This document shows positions 10,327-20,880 of a stretch of 64,000 nt of DNA, in pieces (within the stretch, counting starts at the first letter, position 1; each line of letters opens with the position of its first letter). Source of the stretch: Prunella strophiata (Eukaryota; Chordata; Aves; Passeriformes; Prunellidae); assembly GCA_036583965.1 (NCBI GenBank), contig JAZBQD010000033.1, positions 19,491,446-19,555,445 on the forward strand, read 5' to 3'. Made by a program: the position numbers and the translations under genes. The notes under the pieces were generated by a model. It ran no database searches, was not told the DNA's origin, and saw only the letters and a program-made list of their open reading frames with translations.

Positions 10327-13300
10327 GTGAGCCGGCAGCCTGGCTCCCCTTTCCCGGGACAGCGCTCCCTGCTCCCCGGGAAGCGCTGGGGATGGTTTTC
10401 CCCAGGGCTTTAGGGAGGGTTTCCTCTGTGGGAGGGAGAGAGCCCCCACGGCCTGGGGCTGCTCCAGTTTCCTTCACAGGGATGTTGCACAATGACTGCA
10501 AAGAGCGTGGAGAGTGACCAGGAGCCAGCCCAGAGCTTCCCCAGGCCCCTCTACAGCTTTGGCCATGTCCACTCACATCTGGCTCCCACAGCCTTACCTG
10601 ACCCCCTTGCAGTGCCCAGTTCCCTAAGGGAGAAGGAGATCCCAGCACGCCATGGAAATGCTTCTGGTTATGCTCCCTTCTAGATTTGGATCACTACTTG
10701 AATGATTTAGAAGTCCTGGTGAATAACACTTTAAAGGTCTTGGAGAATGCTAGAGGCAAGTTCTGAATTTCCCTTTTTACTGACAGAATAATCAGTGTCC
10801 ATGTGGCAAGAGCTCACTTGTGCTATTTCCATTAAGGTTAAAGTCAAGGCTGAACGAATCGGGAAGTCTTGCCCTGCTCCCTTCTGGAGCCCTTAGTGAT
10901 CCCACGGGATCGCTGTCAGTGGGAGGAAGGAGCATTTAGCTGTCCATCTTCCTCCTGTGTGCAATGCCAGTTTGTCTTTCCGTGTGCTCTGTGCAGCCAA
11001 GGAGAAGAGCAGAGAGGGAAGGGGCCAGACCCAGGGCTGTGCCTCAGGGCTGAGCCTTTTGTGCAGCCTGAGGAGCTCCTACAGTGCCACGGGAGCTGTT
11101 CTGTCCTGCCTTTCTTTGCAGCTGAACCTGTTGGTGAAGGTGGTGAAGCTTCCCAACCCACGTCCAGGACTGAGCCTCTGGGAGATGGTGAGGGTAGGTC
11201 AAGGCCTTTCCCCTGGGAGAGCTGCCAGCTCAGAGCCCAAAGCTCAGGCCAGGGGGGCATGGCTGCAGGTGCCAGGACAGAACCATGCACGTGTGATCCC
11301 TGCCCTGCACGATCCCCTCACCGCTCCTGCGGCTCAGTGGTGCCCATGCAGATCAGCAGAGATGACAGAAGCTGCTGTGGCTGTTGAGTTACAGGTGTGT
11401 CTGCAGGGAGGACTTTCCAAGGTCCTTTGATGGATGATGCCCGCAAGCCCAGCTCCCATCACAGGGGTGAGTAGTGTGTGCCTGCTGACCCCACAGGCTG
11501 AGCCCTGGTTTTCTGGGATCCATTCCTGGGAAATGGAACTCTGTTGCTCTAAGGTCCTCCAACAGGAAAGAACAAAGCTACAGAACACAAGAAACTCCAT
11601 GTGCGATCTGAACACATGAATCAAATGCCGAAGGAAATGATGGAGGCAGGACAAGGTGGGTGCATTTCCCTCAGCCTTGCCCTGGGACTCAGCAGCCGGG
11701 GGCTTTCGCTGCACATCTGGACACACCGTGCCCGGCACAGCGGGAAGGGATCCATGGCAGCCTCGCTGCCCTGCTGCTGCTTTCACGGCCTGCAGGGCTG
11801 TTTCCCAGCCTGGCCTGGCTGCAGCTTCTGTCCCAGCCTCTGCAGGCCAGGCATTTGGCATCAGCTGACAGGGAGCCCAAACTACAACATGGGCCTGAGA
11901 TCCTCTGCAATTTTCAATTCCAGGGATACCAGAATGGGCACCTCTTTGGAGAACAGAGAGCCCTGGCCTACCAAAAAAGTTTATAGGGATTTCCTGATTC
12001 TTAACGATGTCTTTGACAAGCCTTGCCTCCTGAAGATGCCACCTTCCAAAATGGGGAACAGCCTCAGCTGATCCAGCTGTGCCTTTTCCTTTCTCCAGAG
12101 TTGGAAGGAGTGACTGTGCTAAAGGCGGCACTTCCCGAAGGAAGCAGTGGCTCATTGGCAGCCTCTGCTGCAGGAAGGGAGGCGATGCCAGGCACAGTCA
12201 CAGGAGGTAATTGCTGTGCCTCTGGGCCTGAGCCCTGCTGAGCCTTGAGCTGCCCTCTCTGCTGCTTGGCAGTGCGGGCACAGCCGGGACAAGACCGGCA
12301 CAGCCCAGAGGAATTATCCCGAGCAGGCTCAGGGCACTCGGGTACTGAGCAGTCCTGCTGGGGTCCCTCCGTGGGAGACATGTCCTGAAACCTGGGAGTG
12401 ACTGCACAGGGTGCCCATGGTGGGGAAAGGGCAGAGGGGGAGGGCAAGGCTCCAGTGTGTCCTGACAGGGCCTGGCTATGTCCCCTTGGGCCGGGGGAGA
12501 TGTCCCAGGGGACAGAGGAATGGAGAGAAAGGGAAAGACAGAAAGGGAAGGAGAAAGGGCAGGAGGGACAGATGTATAGCTGTGGCACTGCCTGCTCAGT
12601 TTTCCTCAAGGCTTTAGCAAGAGTTTCAGCTGTGGGATTGAGGGAGCCCCCAGGGCGTTGGGCTGCTCCAGCCTCCCCCACCAGGGATGTTGCAGAGGGC
12701 ATGGAGAGAGTGTGGAGAGTGACCAGGAGCCAGCCCAGAGCTCCCCAGGCCCCTGTGCTGCTTTGGCCATGTCCATGCACAATTGGCTCCCACAGCTTCA
12801 CCCAATCCCCTTGCAGTGCCCAGTTCCATGAGGTAGAAGGGGATCCCAGCGCACCCTCAAAATTGTGCCCATTTGTGCTCCCTTCTAGATGAGGTTGCTG
12901 GGAAGGCTTCTCCATTAGCTTGGCTGCATAAAGTTTTGAAGCACTTGGAGCCTCCTGCAGGTATGTTCTCACCTTCCCACCATGGAGTAATCGTTATCAA
13001 CCTGGCAGGAACCAGGTGACAGAAGCTTCTGTGTCTTTTGGGTTACAGATGTGTCTGCAGGGAGGACTTTTCCTGCCCCTTTGCTGATTCCTACACACAA
13101 GCCCAGCTCCCATCGCAGGGGTGCGTATTGTGTCACCGCTGACCCAACAGGCTGAGCCCTAGAACTGTGGGTTCAGTTCTGTTCCATTCCTGGGAAATGG
13201 AACTACTTTCTGTTAAGGTCCTCTGAGAGGGAAGAACAAAGGCACAGGACACAGGAAACCCCATGAGGCAAACAACATCCAGAAACAAATTGTGACAGTA

Positions 13301-16300
13301 TTGCAGAAAGGGCAAGGTGAGTGCATTTCCCTCAGCCTTGCCCTGGGACTCAGCAGCCGGGGGCTTTCGCTGCACATCTGGACACGCCGTGCCCGGCACA
13401 GCGGGAAGGGATCCATGGCAGCCTCGCTGCCCTGCTGCTGCTTTCACGGCCTGCAGGGCTGTTTCCCAGCCTGGCCTGGCTGCAGCTTCTCCCCAGCCTC
13501 TGCAGCCAGGCATTTGGCATCACCTGACGGGGAGCCCAAACTGCACCATGGGCCAGGCACACCCTGAGATCCTCTGCAATTTCCTGGTCCCCAGGCACAT
13601 CTTGAGGGGTGGCTGCCTGGAGGAGGGAGTGCCATAGCCAGCCCCAAGGGCCTAGGGGGGGATCAGGATTCTTCTGATCCTAATCCATGTCTTGGACAAA
13701 TACTGCCTCCTGAAGAGGCCACCTCCCCGACATGTAATGGTTCCATCTGATCCAGCTGTGCCTCTTCCTTTCTCAAGGGATGGACAGAGAGGCTCTATGG
13801 AAGGCAGCATTTCCTGCAGGAAGGGAGGTGATGCCAGGCACAGTCACAGGAGGTAATTGCTGTGCCTCTGGCCTGAGCTCTGCTGAGCCTTGAGCTGCCC
13901 TCTCTGCTGCTTGGCAGTGCAGGCACAGCCGGGACAAGACCGGCACAGCCCAGAGGAATTATCCCCAGCAGGCTCAGGGCACTCGGGTACTGAGCAGTGC
14001 TGCTGGGGTCCCTCCGTGGGAGACACATCCTGAAACCTGGGAGTGACTGCATGGGGTGCCCATGGTGGGGAATGGGCAGAGGGGAGAGCAAGGCTCCAGT
14101 GTGTCCTGACAGGGCCTGGCTATGTGCCCTTGGGCTGGGGGAGCTGTTCCATGAGCCGGTGGGCAAGCAGGAGGGAGGGACAGAGGTTGGGAGGGATAGT
14201 TGTGGCACTGCCTGCTGCAGTTTTCCCCTAGCATTTACCAAGGGTTTCCTGTGTGGGAGTGAGAGAGCCCCAGAGCCCTGGGCTGCTCCAGCTGCCCTTC
14301 CAGGGATGTTGCACAGGGACTGCAAAGAGTGTTGTGAATGACCAAGAGCCACAGGCTCCCACAGCCTTATCTGACCCCCTTGCAGTGCCCCGTTCCCTGA
14401 GGCAGAAGGAGATCCCAGCACACCATGGAAATGATTCTGATCTGTGCTCCCTTCTATACAGGGATCACGGCTTGAATTACTTGGAAATGCTGGTGAATGG
14501 TGGTTTGAAGACCTTGCCAGATGTTGGAGGTAAATTCTCAATGTACATTTCCTGACACAATAATCAGTGTAAATGTGTCAAGAACTCACTCATGTACCAT
14601 TTCCCTTAAGATTTTCTGAAGGTTGATCAGTTCTGGAAATCTTGCCCTGCTCCCTTCTGGAGCCTTGAGTGATCCCACAGGATCGCTGTCAGTTGGAGGA
14701 AGGAGAATTTAGCTGTCCATCTTCCTCCCGTGTGCAATGCCAGTTTGTCCTTCTGTGTGCTCTGTGCAGCCACAGAGAAGAGCAGAGAGGGAAGGGGCCG
14801 GGCCCAGGGCTGTGCCCCGGGGCTGAGCCTTTCACAGCTCCTTTGCCAGCCCCAGGGAGCCTGAGCTGCTCCTGCTGCTGCCACTGCCAAGGCCTGGCCC
14901 TGCCTGGGGCTGGGTTTAGAGCTGCTGGCAGCTCCAGGGAGTCCTTTGTGCCCTGAGTGCCCTGCAAGGGGCTCCTTCCATCCCAGTGTGGGGCCACTGC
15001 AGGCACATGGTCCCCCTGCCCCTGCTCCTGAGTGGAAGGCAGAGCTGAGGGAGTGCCTTGGAGGGTACCAATCACTCAGGTGCACTCACTGCCACTGAGG
15101 CCTGAAGGGGAATCTGCAGCAGTGCCACAGGAGCTGTTCTGTCCTGCTTTTCTTTGCAGCTGAACCTGTTGGTGAAAGTGATCTGGATTCCCAACCCACA
15201 TTCAGGATTGAGCCTCTGGGAGATGGTGAGGGTAGGTCAAGGCCTTTCCCCAGGGAGAGCTGCCAGCTCAGATCCCAAGGCTCGGCCAGGGGGGCATTGC
15301 TGCAAGTGCCAGGACAGAACCATGAAGGTGTCTTCCCTCGCCCTGTGGGATGCCCTCATGACTTCTGCTCAGGCCTGGCAGCTGTTTGGAGGATGGAGGG
15401 CCCTGGCCAGCCCCAAAAACCCAGATGTTTTGTGAATCTCATCCCCATTTTTCTTAAGCATGTTGCCGTGAAGATGCCAGCAACGAAATGGGGATATGTT
15501 CCATCTGATCCAGCTGTTCTTTTTTGTTTCTCAAGTGATGGTCCAAAAGGCAGGACTAAAGCAGGCGTTACCCCAAGGAAGCAGCAGCCCATTGGCATCC
15601 CCTGCTGCAGGGAGGAAGGCGATGCCAGACACGGGCACAGGCACAGGAGGTAATTGCTGTGCTGGGCTCAGCCCTCGGCGGGGCTGTGTGGCAGCAGCTC
15701 TTCCCCAGGCTCTGCTCTTGCACGGCCCGGCAGCAGCCAAAGCTGGAGGCGCCTCGGCTTCGAGGCCTCTGGAGCTCGTTCACAGCCCCGGGGAAACGGG
15801 ACTCGTGCACCAACGTCCCTCCCGCTGCAGCTGCTCCGGAGCTGGCCCTGAGTGCCCAGAGGCCCAAGGCACAGGAGCAGCCCCGAGCGGGAGCCCTGCC
15901 ACGAGCCCAGGGCCAGAGCCAGCCCTGGCTCCCCACTGGGCAGGGGCTGCACTGGGTCCTGACAGGGCCTGACTCTGTCCCCTGGGGCTGGGGGAGCTGT
16001 CCCGGGGCAGGGAGGGCCAGGGGTGGCAGTGGCTGCTCAGGGATGGGTTTGGCCCGTGTCCCTCGAAGCAGCCACTGCCCAAGCAGCTGGGCTGCCCCCG
16101 GGCTCTGCTCCCGGCCTGCTGGGTTTTGTTGGGTGGCACAGCCTGTGCCAAGGGGCGGCAAGGTGCCTGCAGGCCCCAGCTCTGGGGGAAACAGAGAACG
16201 TCCTGCCCGTGTCCACCGTGCTGCCAGCTCAGCAGTGCCAGCACAGCACGGGCTCACGCTGCCCATTGCTCCCACAGGTGCAGCCGGCCCCACAACACGT

Positions 16301-17212
16301 GTTCCCGATTCCCAGAAGGGCCTCAGAAGGGGTTTCTGTAGGAGAACAGGCTGTTGGCTAGGGTTAATGGCAGGCCTGCTTTTTTTGGAGCTTATCTTGA
16401 TCTTATGCTGTATCCAAATTCAGAATAACTGGAAGAGAAAATGGTGAGTGTTTTGTTTTTCTCCTCCTCAAACAACTTCTTTTGAAAGTCTACTCTAGAC
16501 ATTAAACATTCCCAGTGAGGCAGCAGTGGAATTGTGGCCAGTCCATGATTGTCCAAATGACTCTGCTGAGGGTTCTGCTGCTGCTGCCCAGTAGCTTTCA
16601 TTGGCCTCTTCATTGCTGGGCCTTGTCCTGGGGGCCCGCTGGGGCTGCAGCCAGTGCTGGCTCCCACTGAGGCTGCCTGGCCAAGAGCAGCCCCAGGGGC
16701 ACAGGGCAGAGGCAAAGCAAGGTGTGGCAGGAGAAAGAGCAGGGACGAGATTGCCCTTGAAAGGCAGAGGCGCTCTGGGGCCCGCTCCTGGCCAGGGACC
16801 CTGCCCAGAGCCGTCCCCTGCCTGCCGGGGCCTTGAGGGGCAGCTGTCCAGCTGGGCCAAGCTGTGCCAGCAGCTCCAGCCGTGCTGGGGAGCCTTGCCA
16901 GCTCTGGGCCCTGCTGTGCAGGAGGGTCCCTGTGTGCCACTGGCAGCTGGGGCCTCAGCCACCTCCTCTCTCCACAGGAGCGGCTCTGCGTCTTCACAAG
17001 AGCGGCCAAATACCTCAGTGTGGGACAACTGGACCTGTCATCTTGCATCTCCATGCACGTGTCCGTTGTCCCTGCCACGGCTGCATTACCAGCTTATTGC
17101 TGGGCACGTGCTGCCACCACCACCCAGAACAGCACCCTGTGTCCCTGAAGGTGCTGGCCCAGTTCTGCAGCCAGGACAGGAGGTGCAGCCCTCCTGCCAG
17201 GGAAGGGCCTGA
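10230..17212 (+). CDS. Gene A: modular type I membrane protein with ITIM-like tail (predicted, 14 exons, 471 aa)
   Basis: I do not recognise this family. Predicted exons: 10230-10326 signal; 10684-10755, 11122-11187, 11395-11466, 11554-11655, 12099-12206 module 1; 12889-12960, 13049-13120, 13218-13316, 13778-13852 module 2; 15160-15225, 15536-15649 module 3; 16278-16443 transmembrane; 16978-17212 tail. They sum to 1416 nt with no internal stop. Residues 1-24 are a Leu-rich signal peptide with likely cleavage after ARA or AQA. The ATG has a strong context (caccATGG). Residues 33-338 are Cys-poor, low-complexity module repeats. A membrane helix spans about 367-386 and contains Glu376; a WKRK stop-transfer follows. 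The tail has LHYQLI at 17081-17098 (Tyr431). AATAAA lies at 17514-17519. A cell-surface receptor or stalk protein is a guess; expression is unproven. Confidence 0.65.
10684..12206 (+). CDS. Gene A module 1 (exons a-b-c-d-e)
   Basis: The five exons are 72, 66, 72, 102 and 108 nt, all phase 1-1. Exon a (DLDHYLNDLEVLVNNTL...) has an amphipathic-helix look. Exon b ends EPLGDG. Exon c begins VSAGR and ends with a His/Arg-rich stretch. Exon d is Lys/Glu-rich. Exon e ends in a Ser/Gly/Thr-rich stretch. Exon a uses a GC donor (agag|gcaagt at 10756). For exon b a second donor six bases downstream (end 11193) also keeps the frame. Confidence 0.6.
12889..13852 (+). CDS. Gene A module 2 (exons a-c-d-e; b absent)
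   Basis: Exons of 72, 72, 99 and 75 nt, all phase 1-1. Exon a here is a divergent type containing ASPLAWLHKVLK; the same type occurs in gene C module 2. No b exon is found between 12961 and 13048. The intron is only 88 bp and joins directly to the c exon, so b was lost by deletion. Confidence 0.6.
14462..14529 (+). pseudogene. Dead exon a of gene A module 3
   Basis: The sequence matches other a exons (GLNYLEMLVNGGLKTLP), but the usual cttctag acceptor reads cttctat. The nearby tacag would give a 68-nt exon and a stop within a few codons. The donor ggag|gtaaat is intact. I therefore leave it out of gene A. Confidence 0.55.
15160..15649 (+). CDS. Gene A module 3 (exons b and e only)
   Basis: Exon b (66 nt, AEPVGESDLDSQPTF) and exon e (114 nt, ending in GTGTGG), both phase 1-1. 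Exons c and d are deleted: sequence after b joins directly to the intron upstream of e. The e exon is the type with two extra codons that also directly precedes the membrane exon in gene C. Confidence 0.6.
16278..16443 (+). CDS. Gene A transmembrane exon
   Basis: The 166-nt exon enters in phase 1 and leaves in phase 2. It encodes a Thr/Pro-containing stretch, a Cys/Arg-rich juxtamembrane part, a hydrophobic helix (LMAGLLFLELILILCC) and WKRK. Genes B and C have the same exon at the same length. An acidic residue within the helix is unusual for a lone membrane span. Confidence 0.65.
16978..17212 (+). CDS. Gene A terminal exon: cytoplasmic tail with ITIM-like motif
   Basis: The acceptor tccacag ends at 16977. 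One base completes the Trp codon begun in the membrane exon, and 78 codons including the TGA stop follow. The LHYQLI motif at 17081-17098 fits the ITIM consensus and also the YxxPhi endocytic signal. The rest is Pro-rich with several Cys. Confidence 0.65.
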
Positions 17213-17589
17213 GTCCAGCATCTCTGGGCTTCAGCTCAGGTGCCTGTGTGCTACCACCAGCACTGGCAGAGCTGCTTGTCTGGGCACAGTGAGGGGTGGG
17301 CAGGCAGCAGCCGCGCATGGGGCTCCTGAGAGAAAGTGACCCCTTTTTGTCTTTACTTTCCATTTTTACATATTAGAAATTTTTAGAAATATTAAAAAAT
17401 ATTTATTGTTGAAAAAAATCCCCATATACTTCTTCCCTTTTTCCGTAGCAGTTTAGGATTTTTCAAAGTAGTTTTAGAATTCTGAACAATTCAGAGCACT
17501 TATACACTTCTAGAATAAAAAATAAAATTACATTTAATTTGTAATCTTTACTCTGAGAAGAACTACGTCATCACAAGACACCCAGCATA
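17213..17589 (+). other. Gene A 3' untranslated region and AT-rich flank
   Basis: No coding sequence. An AT-rich stretch with AATAAA at 17514-17519 is the likely poly(A) signal. Similar AT-rich flanks follow genes B and C and fragment B'. Confidence 0.5.
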
Positions 17590-18339
17590 CTGAAGAGGCT
17601 CTTTTCCCACTGGAGCACGTCCTGCCCGTGTCCACCGTGCTGCCAGCTCAGCAGTGCAGCACAGCACGGGCTCACGCTCCCCTTTGCTCATTGCTCCCAC
17701 AGGTGCAGCCGGCCCCACAACACGTGTTCCCGATTCCCAGGAGGGAATTGCTTTCTGTCAGGGAACACGCTGCTGGCTAGAATGAATGAAAAGCCTGGCT
17801 TTTCTATGGCATGCAGGTGATGGAGGGGACCCCACTAAGGCTGGCAGATGACCGGGGTCTGTCTTGAGGCACACGAGGTGGGGGAGGGGGTTTGTAGGTG
17901 TTAGGTTTTGCAGTAAGACACGCGGGGCTTTGGGTCCTTTGTAAGTGGTGCATGTGGCTGGAGTTCCTCATGAGGTTCTTAGGGGATTTGGGATCTCTTC
18001 TACACCATACAGGTGGCTGGAGACATCTGTAAGGCTGGCAGGGGCTTGAGTGCCTGGTGATTGACGTGGTGCTTTAGTGCTTGCTGTCAAGTCCTGGAGA
18101 GGAGCTGAGTCCTTCCTAAGGTGGGCAGGAGGCTGGCTTCTTTTGTGAGGCACACAAGGCTGTCTTGGGGTCTCTGCATTGCTGTGCACGGATTCCTTGT
18201 GAGGCACACAGGGATATCTTGGGGTCTCTGCTGAGGGGTGCAGGGATCCCTCATGAGGTGTGCAGTGGCGTTTTCCAGTCTTCTCAGCGCAGCAAAGGGC
18301 CACTGTGTGTCGAGGCTGTGCAAAAGTCGGCAGGAAGCT

Positions 18340-18580
18340 TCCTGCAAAGCCTTGGGCCGGGCGGGGCCTGTGGAGCCGCCGCGCCCTTGTTCGGAGCGGC
18401 TCCGGCCCTGGCTGCGGCGGGGAAGGGCCGCGGCCCCGGGGTGCCCTGGGGCTGCCGAGCAGCGCCGCAGGCACAACAAGGGCCTCGCTCCGCGCCGGCC
18501 CCGTGCTGCAGCCGAACACATTCACAGCCGCGGCCGTGCCCTGGGCCACAGGAGGCACCCGCGGCTACAACTGAGGCCGC
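18340..18580. other. CpG-rich block in fragment A'
   Basis: A dense run of CG dinucleotides such as gccgccgcgcccttg, unlike its surroundings. Fragment B' has the same block at about 30520-30760, almost unchanged. It could be a CpG island of a lost promoter or an inserted piece from elsewhere; nothing decides this. Confidence 0.45.
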
Positions 18581-18749
18581 GCCTTCTCCCACTGAGGGAG
18601 GAGCTCCTTGCAATGCCCAGCTCCCTAAAGCACGCGAGGAGCCCAGCACAGCATGAAAACGGTTCTGGACTGTGCTCCCAACTACACTGGGGTCGAGATA
18701 TGGATTGACTGGAAGTCCTGCCCAGTCACAGTGTGAGGATCATGGTGCA

Positions 18750-19200
18750 TGTGAAAAATCACAATAACATGTTTGTTCATCAGGAATGAAAACTTGAATG
18801 CAGGGTGAATTATGTAGGGGTCGGGCCATGGGAATATGAAGAAAGACAAACATTGTGAAACAATAAAATGACAAAATGACTATGTATAGCATGGAGCCTT
18901 GCAGACTAGGCACGAACCAAAAAATGCATAAGCCTTCACCTATCACCACAACGCAGAAGTCTTCGCCTATCAGCACAACAGAAGCGCAGATGCCTAAGAG
19001 ACATGTACACAGAAATTATCAAGAAAAAAAGAGCCACAAAAGGGGGACTGCTGGGGGGGGAAGGGGTCAGCTGTTGGCAGAGCATAGACTCCCCAGCTGC
19101 ACCCAGCGCTGTTTTGTTTGCTATCGCTTGCTATAATTAATAAAATTATTAATTGACCCTCATAAGGCTGAATCAAATTATTCGCCTAAAACTTGTAACA
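18750..19200 (+). mobile_element. Solo LTR inserted in A' (absent from B')
   Basis: The element begins TGTGAAAAATC and ends ACTTGTAACA. It is flanked by GTGCA at 18745-18749 and 19201-19205, a 5-bp target duplication. AATAAA at 19139-19144 gives the + orientation. Fragment B' has the uninterrupted site at about 30922 (gtgcatgctggaggc), so the insertion followed the A'/B' duplication. Confidence 0.88.
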
Positions 19201-19716
19201 GTGCATGCTGGAGGCAACTTCTCCGTGACCCTTTCCTGACAGAATAATCACAGATAATTAATCCTGGCCAAGAGCAGCCTCAGGAGCACAGGGCAGAGGC
19301 AGAGCAAGGTGTGGAGGAGAAAGAGCAGGGACGAGATTGCCCTTGAAAGGCAGAGGCGCTCTGGGGCCCGCTCCTGGCCAGGGACCCTGCCCAGAGCCGT
19401 CCCCTGCCTGCCGGGGCCTTGAGGGGCAGCTGTCCAGCTGGGCCAAGCTGTGCCAGCAGCTCCAGCCGTGCTGGGGAGCCTTGCCAGCTCTAGGCCCTGC
19501 TGTGCAGGAGGGTCCCTGTGTGCCACTGGCAGCTGGGGCCTCAGCCACCTCCTCTCTTCACAGGAGCGTGTCTCCAGCTTCCCAAGACTGGCCAAAATCT
19601 TCATTGTGGGAGACCTGTACCTGTCATCAGCCATCCCCAAGCCAGTGTCCAACATCCCACACCTAAATTATCAGCTTGTTCCTGTGGACATGCTGCTACC
19701 ACCCAGAACAGCATAA

Positions 19717-20880
19717 AAAGATACTGTCTCATTTATAGAAATACAGCCCAACAGGGCATCTCCTCAAAAAATAAAAGGTAGCCTATGTTGTATCAGACAG
19801 CTCACTGAAATAGCACCTAATGTTAAAAAAACTGTCAAGAGAAAACATAGAAAAAAAGTATTTACTCTTCATTATAAAGAAAACTGAAATAACAATTTCA
19901 GTCCCTGGGGCCCTGCAAAACAAATTACATCAGCTTTATTTCTACCTCAAATTACCTCCAGTAAAGCATTAAAACAATTTTACCAGTTAGGGTGTTAGCT
20001 GAGTAATGATGTCAATACTACTTCCATTACAATTACTGACATAATGATAGATGTTAGTGCTGTCAAACACACAACCTTACAAAACAGAACCCACATCAAT
20101 TTTCTTTTACTAGAACACAGACATAGTTGTCAAGATTTTGAAAGACTGTGTTATATAAACTTACCTGACCATTCAATGTCCATCCCCAAACAGCTTCAGA
20201 AACTGAGAGATTTGACAAATCAAATTAAAAGAAATGATAGATCATAGTTAGATGACTTCTTTGAAGGATAGTTTTCCACCTTAACTAAAAGAGCTTTACA
20301 AAATAAGTTTACATGCAATGATTATTATCATAACAATGTTAGTGATAGTACCTTATGCACTTCACTGTATACAACAAATGATGAACAAGACCATCAAAGG
20401 AGTTTTTCCTGTCCAAGAGAGAGGGGGAAATGTGCAAAATGGATTTGTAGAAAGTTCTCAAGGCCTGACAGCAGACCCACACTGTATGCATCTGTATGAA
20501 AACTTTGAGATAAGAAATGCAGACTTAGAAATGCCACGGAATATGACAGATATTGTTAAGAGAGAAACAGAGCTAGAAAAAAGGTTCAAAAAATGGCCTT
20601 ACAAATAAGACTAGATACCTTAGAGAAATAGAACTATGAAAGATGCATTGCAGTAGGACCCACGAGGGGTAGTTTTAGATGATTGGCTTTAAGGCACCTA
20701 CAGCATCGTGTGGCAAAAAGCTGATAGCCAGGAAATGCTTATAGTGTTTGGTAATTAAGAACCAGTCAGCTTCTGATTGTGATAGTGTGAAGTATAACAC
20801 ATGTATTGTCTCACCCTTCTCATGAGACTGAAAACGAAATAAAAGTTTTTAAAATGCCTCTCAGTTACCCCATCTCTGGC
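19717..20880 (+). pseudogene. Retroviral env (TM subunit) and LTR remnant, alpharetrovirus-like
   Basis: Gene-family homology ends abruptly at about 19716. The following sequence encodes a basic stretch (KRKHRKK) resembling a SU/TM cleavage site, then at 20044-20247 a TM ectodomain with LQNR and a Cys motif reading CX6CY. A membrane anchor follows in the frame beginning at 20318 (IIIITMLVIVPYALHC). Stops separate the parts. AATAAA near 20838 suggests a remnant LTR at the end. The layout is most like alpharetroviral TM, judged from family knowledge. It is broken and truncated at the left. Confidence 0.6.

Larger units (their letters stand above)
17590..19716 (+). pseudogene. Fragment A': broken extra unit downstream of gene A
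   Basis: From left to right: a piece of the membrane exon whose frame hits TGA before the hydrophobic part (17701-17817); a degenerate repeat region with gaggcacac motifs; a GC-rich block (about 18340-18580); an a-exon remnant joined to tail-intron sequence; and a tail exon (from 19564) that runs into a stop at 19666 after a small indel. A solo LTR (18750-19200) interrupts it. It is nearly identical to fragment B' over 17700-18745. Long open frames on both strands here follow from high GC and are not taken as genes. Confidence 0.65.

Noticed and set aside
10481..10520. Possible extra exon starting ttcacag|ggatgttgcac between signal and exon a
   Set aside because: The phase-1 frame meets TGA within about a dozen codons in gene A, and the phrase is not kept as a frame in B or C. 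Treated as intron.
11480..11510. Acceptor-like gaccccacag|gctgagccc before exon d
   Set aside because: The phase-1 frame begins with TGA in the second codon.
11566..11655. Shorter exon d starting at the acceptor ccaacag
   Set aside because: It works in gene A module 1 but gives a stop or wrong phase in gene B; the acceptor ending taag|gtcc works in nearly all modules, so it was preferred.
15568..16447. Long open frames of over 240 codons on both strands
   Set aside because: They run through introns of gene A, are nearly the same in all copies, and reflect high GC with few stops. The spliced model explains the + strand part better.
18087..18708. Open frames of 140-196 codons on both strands in A' and again in B'
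   Set aside because: Overlapping open frames on both strands in a CpG-rich block, with no splice or start context and no family resemblance.
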